A DNA stretch of 49,044 nt from Gallibacterium anatis DSM 16844 = F 149 (GTDB taxonomy: Bacteria; Pseudomonadota; Gammaproteobacteria; Enterobacterales; Pasteurellaceae): positions 1 to 49,044 of the forward strand of contig NZ_KB903676.1 of the NCBI RefSeq assembly GCF_000379785.1. Direction: 5' to 3'. Below are positions 23,525 to 33,322 of this stretch, piece by piece. Under the pieces are notes generated by a model. The model saw only the letters and a list, made by a program, of their open reading frames with translations. It had not been told where the DNA came from and did no database searches. The position numbers were made by a program, and so were the translations under genes. How positions within the stretch are numbered: the first letter of the stretch is position 1; every line of letters starts with the position of its first letter.

Positions 23525-25549
23525 ATGTCTATTCAAAAAATCTCGTTTGCACAGATTGCTTTTGAAATGCAAACGCCGAAATCGGAACAATTTGGCGATA
23601 TCTATTTTTCTGCTGAAGATGGATTAGAAGAGAGTCGTTATGTTTTTCAGCAGGGAAATGCCTTATGGCAGCGTTGGCAACAGCATTCCGCATCGCATTT
23701 TGTGATTGCAGAAACCGGATTTGGTACCGGTTTAAATTTTTTTGCGGTGTGTGAGCTGTTTCATCAATTCAGAGCGCGTTTTCCACAATCACCGTTGAAA
23801 CGGCTTTTTTTTATTAGCTTTGAGAAATATCCGCTTACAAAAACTGCATTGGAGCAGGCTTATCAGGCTTACCCTCAATTTCAATCATTATTGCAACAAC
23901 TCTTGTTGCATTGGCAGCAACCGATCGCCGGATGTTATCGTTACCATTTTTCGTCAGACATCTATTTGGATCTGTGGTTTGGCGATTTGCTTGAGAATTT
24001 GCCACAGCTTAGCGATTATTATAATGAACGTGTCGATGCGTGGTTTTTAGACGGTTTTGCACCAAGTAAAAATCCAACGATGTGGAGCGATTTTTTATTT
24101 CAACAAATGTATCGTTTAACGGCGGTTGGCGGCACATTTGCTACGTTTACCGCAGCTTCTTTAGTACGCAAAGGCTTGCTTGCAGCAGGTTTTCAAGTGG
24201 AAAAACGGAAAGGTTTCGGGCGAAAAAGAGAGTGCCTACAAGGTGTGAAAACTACGGCAATAAAACAGGCGTTTGCGTTACCTTGGTATTTACCGCAAGC
24301 AGCCCAACAAAAGGATGAAGTAGCTATTATTGGTGGTGGTGTTGCCAGTGTTTGTTTAGCCTACTCTTTGTGGCAACGAGGATGCCGAGTCACAATCTAT
24401 TGTCAGGATGATGATTTAGCCTTAAATGCTTCCGGTAATAAACAGGGAGCATTTTATCCGCAACTAAGCGATGATGATGAGCGTCATTGCCGTTTTTATG
24501 CCTATGCCTTTGCTTATGGGCAACAATTTTTGCGGCAGCTAACGAACCAAGTCGATTTTGAATATCAGTGGTGTGATGTATTGTTATGCGGTTATCAAGC
24601 ATCGGTGCTGAAAAAATTGCAGAAAATTGCTGATCGTGGTTTTCCGGAAAGCCTGTTTCAGTTACAGACTGCAGCGCAATTAAGTGAACGAGCCGGTGTT
24701 GAGATAAATTGTGACGGTGCTGTGATCCACGGTGCAGCTTGGTTGAACCCACGACAAATGGTGCAGAATACGGCACAATTTTTGCAACGGCAAGGCGTTA
24801 AAATTGTGACAAAAACAGCTATTGATTGTTTGCAATATGATCAAGGGAAATGGACATTGTTCAGCGGCGAACAGCAGTTCGAACATCCAACGGTGGTGAT
24901 TGCCAATGGGCATAAATTGAATTGTTTTTCACAAACGGAAGAGCTGCCGACCTACTCAGTGCGCGGGCAAGTGAGTCAAATCCCGACTTCACCTCATTTG
25001 CAACGGCTCAAAGCAATATTATGTTATGACGGCTATTTAACGCCGGTGGATACGGCTAAACAATTCCACTGTTTAGGTGCAAGCCATATCCGAAATTGCG
25101 AAACACGCGATTTTAGTGAACAGGAACAGCGTGAAAATCAGCAAAAAATTCAACAAAATTTAGCACCGGCATCTTGGGTAGAAGAGATTGATGTCAGTGC
25201 GCATTTAGCACGAACCGGCGTGCGTTGTAGTGTTCGCGACCGGTTGCCGATTTGTGGCAATGTAGGTGATTTTGTGCAGCAAACGCAAGATTATCATAAT
25301 ATTTTTAATTTACGTCGTCGCCGTCAAGCCATAGCAACAGCGGCATATTATCCGAATTTATATCTGTTCGGGGCATTGGGTTCAAGAGGCTTGACTTCTG
25401 CGCCATTATTGGCAGAAACCTTAGCTTCCCTAATTTATGGTGAACCGTTGCCACTGGGGCAAGATATTTTAACGGAATTGGCACCGAATCGTTTTTGGTT
25501 ACGAAAATGGCTTAAAGGCACGCCGGTAGTGAGCAGAACGAAAAAATAG
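23525..25549 (+). CDS. mnmC: bifunctional tRNA wobble-uridine modification protein MnmC
   Basis: A 674-residue fusion enzyme making 5-methylaminomethyl-2-thiouridine at tRNA position 34. The N-terminal methyltransferase (MnmC2) has the SAM loop AETGFGTGLNFF (about 65) and DAWFLDGFAPSKNP (about 175). The C-terminal FAD oxidase (MnmC1) begins with the dinucleotide motif IIGGGVASVCLAYSLWQRG (about 268) and ends with LGSRGLTSAPLLAE. ATG 23525 gives the usual N-terminus; TTG 23510 adds five residues. Divergent from fabB, as in E. coli. Confidence 0.97.
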   Translation: MSIQKISFAQIAFEMQTPKSEQFGDIYFSAEDGLEESRYVFQQGNALWQRWQQHSASHFVIAETGFGTGLNFFAVCELFHQFRARFPQSPLKRLFFISFEKYPLTKTALEQAYQAYPQFQSLLQQLLLHWQQPIAGCYRYHFSSDIYLDLWFGDLLENLPQLSDYYNERVDAWFLDGFAPSKNPTMWSDFLFQQMYRLTAVGGTFATFTAASLVRKGLLAAGFQVEKRKGFGRKRECLQGVKTTAIKQAFALPWYLPQAAQQKDEVAIIGGGVASVCLAYSLWQRGCRVTIYCQDDDLALNASGNKQGAFYPQLSDDDERHCRFYAYAFAYGQQFLRQLTNQVDFEYQWCDVLLCGYQASVLKKLQKIADRGFPESLFQLQTAAQLSERAGVEINCDGAVIHGAAWLNPRQMVQNTAQFLQRQGVKIVTKTAIDCLQYDQGKWTLFSGEQQFEHPTVVIANGHKLNCFSQTEELPTYSVRGQVSQIPTSPHLQRLKAILCYDGYLTPVDTAKQFHCLGASHIRNCETRDFSEQEQRENQQKIQQNLAPASWVEEIDVSAHLARTGVRCSVRDRLPICGNVGDFVQQTQDYHNIFNLRRRRQAIATAAYYPNLYLFGALGSRGLTSAPLLAETLASLIYGEPLPLGQDILTELAPNRFWLRKWLKGTPVVSRTKK

Positions 25550-25583
25550 AGATTGGATTTATAACCATTTTAAGAAGGCAGGA

Positions 25584-26417
25584 ATGAAACTATATAGTAA
25601 AAATCAACGAGTATTGGATCTTTCCCAAGCACAAGTGATGGGAATTCTTAATGTAACGCCGGACTCTTTTTCTGATAGCGGCAAATTTTTTTCATTGGAT
25701 AAAGCGTTATATCACGCCGAAGAGATGCTAAAACAAGGTGCGAGCATTATTGATGTTGGTGGTGAATCGACACGACCAATGGCGGAAGAGGTAACGTTGC
25801 AGCAAGAATTGGATCGGGTGATTCCTGTGGTTGAAGCGATTAGACAGCGTTTTGATTGTTGGATTTCAGTGGATACCTCAAAAGCGGAAGTAATGAAAGC
25901 CGCCGCGGATGCCGGAATGGACTTAATTAATGATATTCGCGCATTAACAGAAGAGAATGCTTTACAAACAGCAGCAGAATTGGATTTGCCGGTCTGCTTA
26001 ATGCATATGCAGGGACAACCGAAAACAATGCAAGCCAACCCTGAATATCAGAATGTGGTGGAAGAGGTGTTGGCGTGGTTGTTACAACGGGCAGCGATTT
26101 GTGAGCAGGCAGGTGTGCGAAAAGAAAATATTATTTTGGATATCGGCTTCGGTTTCGGTAAAACTTTGCAGCACAATTACCAATTATTGAATCATTTAGA
26201 GCAATTTGTTGCCACCGGTTATCCGTTATTAATCGGCTTGTCACGAAAATCGATGATCGGTAATTTGTTGCAGAAAGATGTCAATCATCGCTTAGTCGGT
26301 AGTGTTGCCGGTGCGTTGATTTCAGTAATGAAAGGAGCTCATATTGTCAGAGTGCACGATGTCGAAGCGACAGTTGATGCGTTAAAAGTATGGCAGGCGA
26401 CAAAAGCGGCAATTTAA
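25584..26417 (+). CDS. folP: dihydropteroate synthase
   Basis: A 277-residue folate enzyme joining p-aminobenzoate to dihydropterin pyrophosphate, the sulfonamide target. Motifs: VMGILNVTPDSFSDSGKF (pterin/pABA loop 1), IDVGGESTRP (loop 2), DLINDIRAL, LMHMQGQPKTMQ, ILDIGFGFGKT, LIGLSRKSMIG and IVRVHDV at the C-terminus. The start has AAGAAGG nearby. It follows mnmC by 34 bp and precedes glmM, the order found in many gammaproteobacteria. Confidence 0.98.
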   Translation: MKLYSKNQRVLDLSQAQVMGILNVTPDSFSDSGKFFSLDKALYHAEEMLKQGASIIDVGGESTRPMAEEVTLQQELDRVIPVVEAIRQRFDCWISVDTSKAEVMKAAADAGMDLINDIRALTEENALQTAAELDLPVCLMHMQGQPKTMQANPEYQNVVEEVLAWLLQRAAICEQAGVRKENIILDIGFGFGKTLQHNYQLLNHLEQFVATGYPLLIGLSRKSMIGNLLQKDVNHRLVGSVAGALISVMKGAHIVRVHDVEATVDALKVWQATKAAI

Positions 26418-26512
26418 TTAAACAAATTTTTAGGTAGGCATACTGATTAATGCGTAATTTGGAGTAGAATGGCGACATTTTACTGTTTGAACAAACTAAA
26501 CAAGGAATAAAA

Positions 26513-27847
26513 ATGGCAGAACGTAAATATTTTGGTACTGATGGCGTGCGTGGACGTGTTGGTACTTATCCGATCACACCGGAATTTGCATTGAAATTGG
26601 GATGGGCAGCCGGAAAAGTGTTGGCAACGCAAGGTTCAAGAAAAGTGTTGATTGGTAAAGATACTCGTATTTCCGGTTATATGTTGGAATCAGCATTGGA
26701 AGCCGGTTTGGCAGCCGCAGGATTGTCAGCGGCATTTGTTGGTCCGATGCCGACACCGGCAATCGCCTATTTAACCAGAACTTTTCGTGCGGAAGCCGGC
26801 ATTGTGATTTCCGCATCACACAACCCTTATTATGATAATGGGATTAAATTTTTCTCTGCACACGGTACTAAATTGCCGGATGATATTGAATTAGCGATTG
26901 AGGAACTGTTGGAACAACCAATGACCTGTGTTGAATCTGCGGAATTGGGTAAAGCCAGTCGTATCAATGATGCTGCCGGTCGTTATATCGAATTTTGTAA
27001 AAGCACATTCCCGGCGCATTTAAGTTTGGAAGGGTTAAAAATTGTGGTGGATTGTGCCAATGGTGCCACTTACCACATTGCACCGAATGTTATGCGTGAG
27101 CTTGGCGCAACCGTAATTGAAATCGGCACCAAACCGGACGGTATGAATATCAATGAACGTTGTGGTGCAACGGATGTGCGTGCATTGCAGGAAGTGGTTG
27201 TACAAAGCAAAGCGGATGTCGGCTTAGCTTATGACGGGGATGGTGATCGTATTATGATGGTTGATCATTTAGGCAATAAAGTGGATGGTGACCAAATTCT
27301 TTTCATCATTGCTCGTGAAGCTTTGCGTTCCGGTAAACTCTCCGGCGGTGTTGTCGGCACTTTAATGAGCAATATGAGCTTAGAATTGGCATTAAAAATG
27401 TTAGGTATTCCGTTTGTTCGAGCCAAAGTGGGCGATCGTTATGTATTGGAACAGATGCAGGAACGCGGTTGGAAATTAGGTGGCGAAAATTCCGGACACA
27501 TTATTATTTCTGAGAAAAACACAACCGGTGACGGTATTGTTGCTTCATTGGAAGTGCTGGCGGCAATGGTCAATCACGGTTTATCACTGAATGAGTTGGC
27601 TAGCGGCGTACAATTATTCCCACAAGTGCTAATCAATGTTCGTTTTGAAGCGGGAAGTAATCCTTTGGAAAACGAAGCCGTAAAACAAGCTGCTGCAGAA
27701 GTTGAACAAAAATTACACGGCAAGGGTCGCGTGTTATTGCGTAAATCCGGCACAGAACCTGTTATTCGTGTAATGGTGGAATGTGAAGATCAAGAGTTGG
27801 CTCAACAGTGTGCAGAAAAAATTGCAGAAATTGTTAAGAAAAGTTAA
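26513..27847 (+). CDS. glmM: phosphoglucosamine mutase
   Basis: A 444-residue enzyme converting glucosamine-6-phosphate to glucosamine-1-phosphate for UDP-GlcNAc. The phosphoserine loop is [19 protein letters not shown] (about 100), the metal loop YDGDGDR (about 243), the sugar-binding loop GGENSGHII (about 325) and the phosphate loop [12 protein letters not shown] near the end. ATG 26513 follows AAGGAAT. A 95-bp gap separates it from folP and probably holds its own promoter. Confidence 0.98.
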   Translation: MAERKYFGTDGVRGRVGTYPITPEFALKLGWAAGKVLATQGSRKVLIGKDTRISGYMLESALEAGLAAAGLSAAFVGPMPTPAIAYLTRTFRAEAGIVISASHNPYYDNGIKFFSAHGTKLPDDIELAIEELLEQPMTCVESAELGKASRINDAAGRYIEFCKSTFPAHLSLEGLKIVVDCANGATYHIAPNVMRELGATVIEIGTKPDGMNINERCGATDVRALQEVVVQSKADVGLAYDGDGDRIMMVDHLGNKVDGDQILFIIAREALRSGKLSGGVVGTLMSNMSLELALKMLGIPFVRAKVGDRYVLEQMQERGWKLGGENSGHIIISEKNTTGDGIVASLEVLAAMVNHGLSLNELASGVQLFPQVLINVRFEAGSNPLENEAVKQAAAEVEQKLHGKGRVLLRKSGTEPVIRVMVECEDQELAQQCAEKIAEIVKKS

Positions 27848-27937
27848 TTTAAATTAATGCAAAATGTACTTTTATTCGGTAGAATTAAAGGCGTTTTTTA
27901 TCGTTTTAACGTAAATTTAATTTAAAGGATAAGGTTT

Positions 27938-28681
27938 ATGAAATTGACAAAATTACTCGTGCCTGCTGCGTTATCGATTGCACTGGCTGCTTGTGGAAAC
28001 TTAAGTAAAGTCAGTGATGAGGGGACTACGGATAAACCGGTATGGCCAAAAGTTGAAGATAGCAGATTCAACTCTGATGGCTCTCAAAAAGGTACTTGGC
28101 CAAATTGGGATAATGTTCATATGATTGAGAAAGGAATGAACAAAGATCAGATTTATCACTTGATTGGTCGTCCTCATTTTGCTGAAGGTTTGTTCGGCGT
28201 GCACGAGTGGGATTATGTATTTAACTATCGTGAAAACGGTGTGCATAAAATTTGCCAATACAAAATCTTGTTTGATAAAAATATGGAAGCACAATCTTTC
28301 TTCTGGTTACCGGAAGGTTGTAGCGATCGTACCGAGTATCAGCTTTCAAGCGATTTCCGATTTGACTTCGATTCTGCCAACTTAAAAGCGGGAAGCCAAA
28401 AAGTGATTGCAGATTTAGTCAACAAATTACCGAAAGATAAACAGATTTCAATTGTTGGTTATACCGACCGTCTAGGTTCCGACGCTTATAATTTGGCACT
28501 TTCTCAACGTCGTGCCGTGGCAGTGAAAAATGCGATGGTCGCGTTAGGTATTCCGGCTTCTCATATTCAGGCGAGCGGAATGGGCAAGGCAGATCAGGTT
28601 AAAGCGTGTGAGAATGAAACCGGCGCAGAATTGCGTCAATGTTTAGCCCCAAATCGCCGTGCCGTGATTTCAACTAACTAA
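27938..28681 (+). CDS. OmpA-family lipoprotein with SmpA/BamE-like domain
   Basis: A 247-residue lipoprotein (signal KLTKLLVPAALSIALAAC, Cys19 in LAAC; Gly20 fits outer-membrane sorting). Residues about 60-130 resemble the SmpA/OmlA fold (IEKGMNKDQIYHLIGRPHFAEGLFGVHEWDYVFNY in part). The last 100 residues are an OmpA-like peptidoglycan-binding domain (FDFDSANLKAGSQK, IVGYTDRLGSDAYNLALSQRRA, NRRAV). It likely tethers the outer membrane to the wall. The gene has its own AAGGATAAGG site and a strong terminator. Confidence 0.9.
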   Translation: MKLTKLLVPAALSIALAACGNLSKVSDEGTTDKPVWPKVEDSRFNSDGSQKGTWPNWDNVHMIEKGMNKDQIYHLIGRPHFAEGLFGVHEWDYVFNYRENGVHKICQYKILFDKNMEAQSFFWLPEGCSDRTEYQLSSDFRFDFDSANLKAGSQKVIADLVNKLPKDKQISIVGYTDRLGSDAYNLALSQRRAVAVKNAMVALGIPASHIQASGMGKADQVKACENETGAELRQCLAPNRRAVISTN

Positions 28682-28701
28682 TTGTTCTTCTCTATTTGAT
28701 A

Positions 28702-28738
28702 AAGGCTTGTTAAAAACATTAATAAGCCTTTTTCTTTT
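28702..28738 (+). terminator. terminator of the OmpA-family lipoprotein gene
   Basis: AAGGCTT (28702-28708), 15-base loop, AAGCCTT (28724-28730), then TTTCTTTT. Confidence 0.85.
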
Positions 28739-28882
28739 CAATTTATTTTTAGTAGTGCTAAGTGTAAAATAAGTCACTTATCTCAAGCTATAATAACCAC
28801 TAATCAAATGGCTTTTTATATGAGTTAATCTTTTTCTGTTGAGATTAAATCTTACAAAGAAGACATAAAGGATATTTCAAAT

Positions 28883-29995
28883 ATGACATCAGAATCTAGT
28901 GTAAGAACAGACGATAATTTTAATCTTATTGTATTATTTCAATATTATTGGCGTAAAAAATGGTGGATTTTGTTATCTACTTTATTGTTTACTTTTGTTT
29001 CTTATCTTTATGTAAATACAATTAAACCGGAGTGGAGTAGTAGTGCTGAAGCAGTGCCGGCAAGTAATGGTTCTATTGAGGCATTGCTAGATTTGCAGCA
29101 ACGTTATAGCTTAATTAGTAATGAGCCTTTTTCTATGCAGGGTATTTCAAGTTCTTTGTTTAATCAGTTCGTTAATAATATTTCGATTATTGATGCTCGT
29201 AAACAATATTTTTTGGAATCTCCCCTTTATCAACGACTCAGTGTAAATCAAAGCGACACGCAGAAGCAAGCTCTTTTGAATAGATTAATTAAAAGTATTT
29301 CAGTAATTACACCAGATATGACTAAAAAAGGAAATAATATTACTGTAATTACGGCAGAAAATAGGGCTTTAGCAGATATTCCATCCGTTAAAATTAGTTT
29401 TATTGATAATGATGAGCAGCTATTGCAATCAACATTGGATGGCTTTGTAAAATATGTCAATCGTATTACTTATCAACAAGAAATTGAAAATTTATTAATT
29501 CAAATTAAACAGAAAATTAAGGCTTTAAAATACCAACAACAGCAAATTACTGATCAGTTAATGTTGGAAAAACAGACTTATTTGCAATATCTACAGACTG
29601 CTTATAATGTTACTGCATTAGTAGAGAAAAATAAGGGAAATAATATTAATATCAATGTTAATATTGATTTGGCGAAAAATATAACACAATTAGATAATCC
29701 TTATCTGTATTTATTAGGACGAGAAAATTTAGCTGCACAAATTGAAGCAATACAGCAGCAAAATATTATTTATCCTATTTCTTATTATCAAGCAAAAACA
29801 CAGATAGCAGAGTTGGTAAAATTGGTAGATGAAACTGATAAATTGAAAATAAATATTTTTCAATATAAAAATCCTCCAAGTTTTCCGGTTAAAATTAAAC
29901 CACAAAAAAGTTTAATTTTGGCAATTGGCGTGTTGTTTGGATTTATATTATCGTGTTTAATTTTACTATTTATTAAAGTATTAAAGAAAGATTAA
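28883..29995 (+). CDS. wzz: Wzz-type polysaccharide chain-length regulator
   Basis: A 370-residue polysaccharide co-polymerase of the Wzz/FepE type. First membrane segment KKWWILLSTLLFTFVSYLYV (about 28-48), a long periplasmic helical domain rich in coiled-coil heptads (QQEIENLLIQIKQKIKALKYQQQQI), the proline-rich PSFPVKIKPQKS before the second membrane segment LILAIGVLFGFILSCLILLF, and a short cytoplasmic tail. It sets polymer length together with Wzy. It is the first gene of the AT-rich polysaccharide operon and ends one base before the flippase gene. Confidence 0.9.
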   Translation: MTSESSVRTDDNFNLIVLFQYYWRKKWWILLSTLLFTFVSYLYVNTIKPEWSSSAEAVPASNGSIEALLDLQQRYSLISNEPFSMQGISSSLFNQFVNNISIIDARKQYFLESPLYQRLSVNQSDTQKQALLNRLIKSISVITPDMTKKGNNITVITAENRALADIPSVKISFIDNDEQLLQSTLDGFVKYVNRITYQQEIENLLIQIKQKIKALKYQQQQITDQLMLEKQTYLQYLQTAYNVTALVEKNKGNNININVNIDLAKNITQLDNPYLYLLGRENLAAQIEAIQQQNIIYPISYYQAKTQIAELVKLVDETDKLKINIFQYKNPPSFPVKIKPQKSLILAIGVLFGFILSCLILLFIKVLKKD

Positions 29996-29996
29996 T

Positions 29997-31400
29997 ATGT
30001 CGAATGCAATTGGAGATAAACTACTGAAAAATACATTGATTTATAGTATTGGTAGTTTTGGTTCAAAAATTTTGTCATTTCTGTTATTGCCGCTGTTTTC
30101 ACTCTATTTAACGACAGTGGAAATGGGGCAATATGATTTGATTTTAACATTTGTTTTATTGGTTACCCCATTAATAACATTGCAATTATCTGATGCAATT
30201 TATCGTTGGTTGATTGCGACAGATAAAACAAGCAGTGCCGAACAGGTCATTACAACGGCATTAAGTTTATTCCTCGTTGCAACGATCATTACATTTATTG
30301 TTGTGGGAATTGTTGTCTATTTTGAACCACAACCTTATGTATTGGAAACAATGTTATTTCTTTTCTTTTCTGCACTTTTTTTTATTTTACAACAAGTATT
30401 ACGCGGATTGGGATTAACACAAAAATTTGCACTAATTGGAATTTTATATTCGTTATTGCTGTTATTGTTTTCATTAGTATTTTTATGGGTATGCAATAAC
30501 AAATTGCAAGCTGTATTATTAGCAATGATTGTAGCCAATATTGTTGTGAATATTATTATTTTATGGCGTTGGAAAATTTACCATTATTTATCAGGAAAAT
30601 ATATTGATAAAAAATTAATTATACCGATGTTAAGTTATTCTTTGCCATTAGTTCCCAATGCAGTGAGCTGGTGGTTAATGACGATGGCAAATAAGTATAT
30701 TATTTTCCAACAGTTAAATACAGTAGCAAACGGTATTTATGCGATTTCATCACGATTGCCTAGCATTTTAATGATTATTTTTTCACTCTTTTTATTAGCG
30801 TGGCAAGATGTTATCTTAAAAGATGATAAAGCGGATTATCGTGAGATAACAACAAATACATTTTCACAATTATCCAAATTTATGTTCTCGATAGGTTTAA
30901 TTTTTATCAGCATTAGTGAACCATTAATTCATTATCTTTTTTCATCCCAATTTTATGAAGCGTGGCAATATATGCCGATTTTGGTGTTAGCAACGATATT
31001 CACTTCATTCTGCGCCTTTTTAGGCACGGCATATCAACAGAAAAAAAATACATTAAAAATATTAATAACGACAATTATTGGTGCGGTTGTTAATATTATG
31101 ATTAGCTATTTCTTAATTGAATATATTGGGTTATTTGCAGCAGCATTGGGAACGTTATTAAGTTTTATTTTGGTATTTGTTATTCGTCAGCAGGATGTAA
31201 AAAGTTTTTATCCGGTTGTTTTAACCGTTAAATCTTTTTGGTTACCATTCATTTTAAGTCTGGTTTATTGTTATCTTGTTAGCTTAAATCAAATGTCTAT
31301 TAATTGGAGTTTGTTTGTAATCGCATTAATTATTTCTTTATTATTAAACCAGCAATTACTCGGCAAAATCTTACAGAAGTTAAAAGGGAGAATTTTATGA
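29997..31400 (+). CDS. wzx: Wzx-type oligosaccharide flippase
   Basis: A 467-residue integral membrane protein of the MOP superfamily with about 12-14 helices. The opening LLKNTLIYSIGSFGSKILSFLLLPLFSLYLT is the typical first-helix signature of polysaccharide flippases. It moves lipid-linked repeat units across the inner membrane. The start lies one base after the wzz stop; its TGA overlaps the next ATG (ATGA). Confidence 0.93.
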   Translation: MSNAIGDKLLKNTLIYSIGSFGSKILSFLLLPLFSLYLTTVEMGQYDLILTFVLLVTPLITLQLSDAIYRWLIATDKTSSAEQVITTALSLFLVATIITFIVVGIVVYFEPQPYVLETMLFLFFSALFFILQQVLRGLGLTQKFALIGILYSLLLLLFSLVFLWVCNNKLQAVLLAMIVANIVVNIIILWRWKIYHYLSGKYIDKKLIIPMLSYSLPLVPNAVSWWLMTMANKYIIFQQLNTVANGIYAISSRLPSILMIIFSLFLLAWQDVILKDDKADYREITTNTFSQLSKFMFSIGLIFISISEPLIHYLFSSQFYEAWQYMPILVLATIFTSFCAFLGTAYQQKKNTLKILITTIIGAVVNIMISYFLIEYIGLFAAALGTLLSFILVFVIRQQDVKSFYPVVLTVKSFWLPFILSLVYCYLVSLNQMSINWSLFVIALIISLLLNQQLLGKILQKLKGRIL

Positions 31401-32392
31401 TTAATCCAAATAGAAAGCAGTTATCCCGCTTAAGTGAAATTATTTATGATCGTCTTGATCCATTAATTGATGGAGATTATGTTTTATTAGACATTCCGGA
31501 TCATCAAAATATTGGTGATCAAGCAATTTGGGCAGGTGAGCTGGCGTATTTATCTCGACTTCCACATAAACTCAAATATTCAGCACCTTATTACAATGTC
31601 GATATGAAGAAAATTGATAAGGATGATATTATTTTATTTCACGGTGGTGGTAATTTTGGTGATGTATGGGATGTATGCCAAAAATTAAGAGAGAATGTTA
31701 TTTCTCATTGTCGTGAAAATAAAATTATTGTTTTCCCACAAACGGTTTATTTCCAATCACAACAAAATTTAGAAAAGAGTGCTGAAATTTTCAATGCACA
31801 CGGTAATGTGACTATTTGTGCAAGGGATCAGGTTTCTTATGGGATTTTGAATAAATATTTTACAAAATGTCAGATTTTGCTCTTGCCTGATATGGCATTC
31901 TGTTTAAATTTGGATAATTTTATTCAAGAAGAAAAAAACGGCAAAACATTATTTGTAAAACGTACAGATAAAGAGTTAAATACAACAGCGGATTATCACG
32001 AAGTAGCCGAAGTGGAAAATGTAACGGTTTCTGATTGGCCAAGTTTTGAAAAAGAGTTTAAACAACTGATTAAATATAATCCTAATTTTTCCGCTTTTGG
32101 TTTTAGAGAGTTTTTATTTAAAGTGGCTAATCGGATGCCAATATTTATGCCGCTTTATTGCCAGCCAATTGAAAAAATAGAAAATCGTCGAGAATTTTAT
32201 ATGGAATTGGGAATTAATTTCCTTAATCATTACGATACTATTTATACTACGCGTTTACACTGTTTTATTTTAGGTATTCTTTTAGGAAAAACAGTTTATA
32301 TTTATGATAATTCTTATGGTAAGAACGCTTCGTTCTATCAGACGTGGCTACAAGATTTTGAACAATGTTATTTATTGAATGAGTCAAAATAA
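31397..32392 (+). CDS. polysaccharide pyruvyltransferase family protein
   Basis: A 331-residue enzyme of the polysaccharide pyruvyltransferase family. Motifs: LLDIPDHQNIGDQAIWAGELAYL (N-terminal), DDIILFHGGGNFGDVWDV (glycine-rich), IIVFPQTVYFQSQ and TTRLHCFILGILLGK (C-terminal). Members put ketal-linked pyruvate on sugars of exopolysaccharide or act as glycosyltransferases of GT-B fold; which is the case here cannot be told. ATG 31397 overlaps the flippase stop; an in-frame upstream extension lies within wzx and is unlikely. The stop overlaps the next start (TAATG). Confidence 0.88.
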   Translation: MINPNRKQLSRLSEIIYDRLDPLIDGDYVLLDIPDHQNIGDQAIWAGELAYLSRLPHKLKYSAPYYNVDMKKIDKDDIILFHGGGNFGDVWDVCQKLRENVISHCRENKIIVFPQTVYFQSQQNLEKSAEIFNAHGNVTICARDQVSYGILNKYFTKCQILLLPDMAFCLNLDNFIQEEKNGKTLFVKRTDKELNTTADYHEVAEVENVTVSDWPSFEKEFKQLIKYNPNFSAFGFREFLFKVANRMPIFMPLYCQPIEKIENRREFYMELGINFLNHYDTIYTTRLHCFILGILLGKTVYIYDNSYGKNASFYQTWLQDFEQCYLLNESK

Positions 32393-33300
32393 TGAAAAAT
32401 GAAGCTTTAGTTTCAGTTATTATTCCCTGTTATAATGCTGAAAAATATATTGAAGCAGCGGTAATGTCGATTTTACAACAGAGCTACCACCATTTAGAAG
32501 TTATTGTTATAAATGATGGTTCTACTGATAAATCAGCGGAAATTTTATTGCAATTTGCTCAGCAGGATTTACGTGTTCGTTATATTGAAAATGAAAAAAA
32601 TCTAGGGTTAATTGCAACTTTAAATAAAGGTATCCAGTTGGCACAAGGGAAATATATTGCACGAATGGATGCTGATGATATAGCGTTGCCGGATCGTATT
32701 GAAAAGCAGGCGGATTTTTTATCACTTCACCCGAATATTGCCGTATTAGGTGGTGCAATGAAAACATTTGGTGAAAATGTTCAATCTGAAATTTTAGCAT
32801 TACCGACAGAAGATAATGAAATAAAAGCTTATTTATTTTTAGCTTCAGCCTTTAATCATCCGACAGTGATGTTTAATTTATCTGTATTGGATCGTGATGA
32901 TATTTTTTATCAACAGCAATATTATCGTGCAGAAGATTATGGCTTATGGATACATTTATTGGCGAAAGGATATCAATTTGCTAATTTAAAAGATGTGGTA
33001 TTGAATTACCGCATATTGGAAAATAGTGAAACACGGCTATTAGCAAAAAATCTTGAGCAACGTAATCAGATAATATCAAAAATTCATCATTATTTATTGA
33101 CTCATCTTAAATTATCATTAACAGATAATGAAATATTACAATATTCTTTGTCTACGAATAGAGCTAATATTGCGCAATTAAATTTAATGATGTTGTGTCA
33201 TATTTATCGCAAGATCAGCAGAACAGTGAGTTATCCAGTGGGTAAATTATTGTTTACCCGATGGATCAAACTTTTAGGTTTAAAATGGCTGAGAAAATAG
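32392..33300 (+). CDS. family 2 glycosyltransferase
   Basis: A 302-residue GT-A enzyme. SVIIPCYNAEKYIEAAVMSILQQSY and VIVINDGSTDKSAEI are the nucleotide-sugar binding start; the metal-binding DxD is in ARMDADDIALPDR (about 93); the acceptor-side ED motif is in YRAEDYGLWIHLL. It adds a sugar to the repeat unit on the cytoplasmic side; donor and linkage unknown. Translationally coupled to the pyruvyltransferase gene. Confidence 0.92.
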   Translation: MKNEALVSVIIPCYNAEKYIEAAVMSILQQSYHHLEVIVINDGSTDKSAEILLQFAQQDLRVRYIENEKNLGLIATLNKGIQLAQGKYIARMDADDIALPDRIEKQADFLSLHPNIAVLGGAMKTFGENVQSEILALPTEDNEIKAYLFLASAFNHPTVMFNLSVLDRDDIFYQQQYYRAEDYGLWIHLLAKGYQFANLKDVVLNYRILENSETRLLAKNLEQRNQIISKIHHYLLTHLKLSLTDNEILQYSLSTNRANIAQLNLMMLCHIYRKISRTVSYPVGKLLFTRWIKLLGLKWLRK

Positions 33301-33322
33301 GTATAGCTAAGTGAGGAAAATA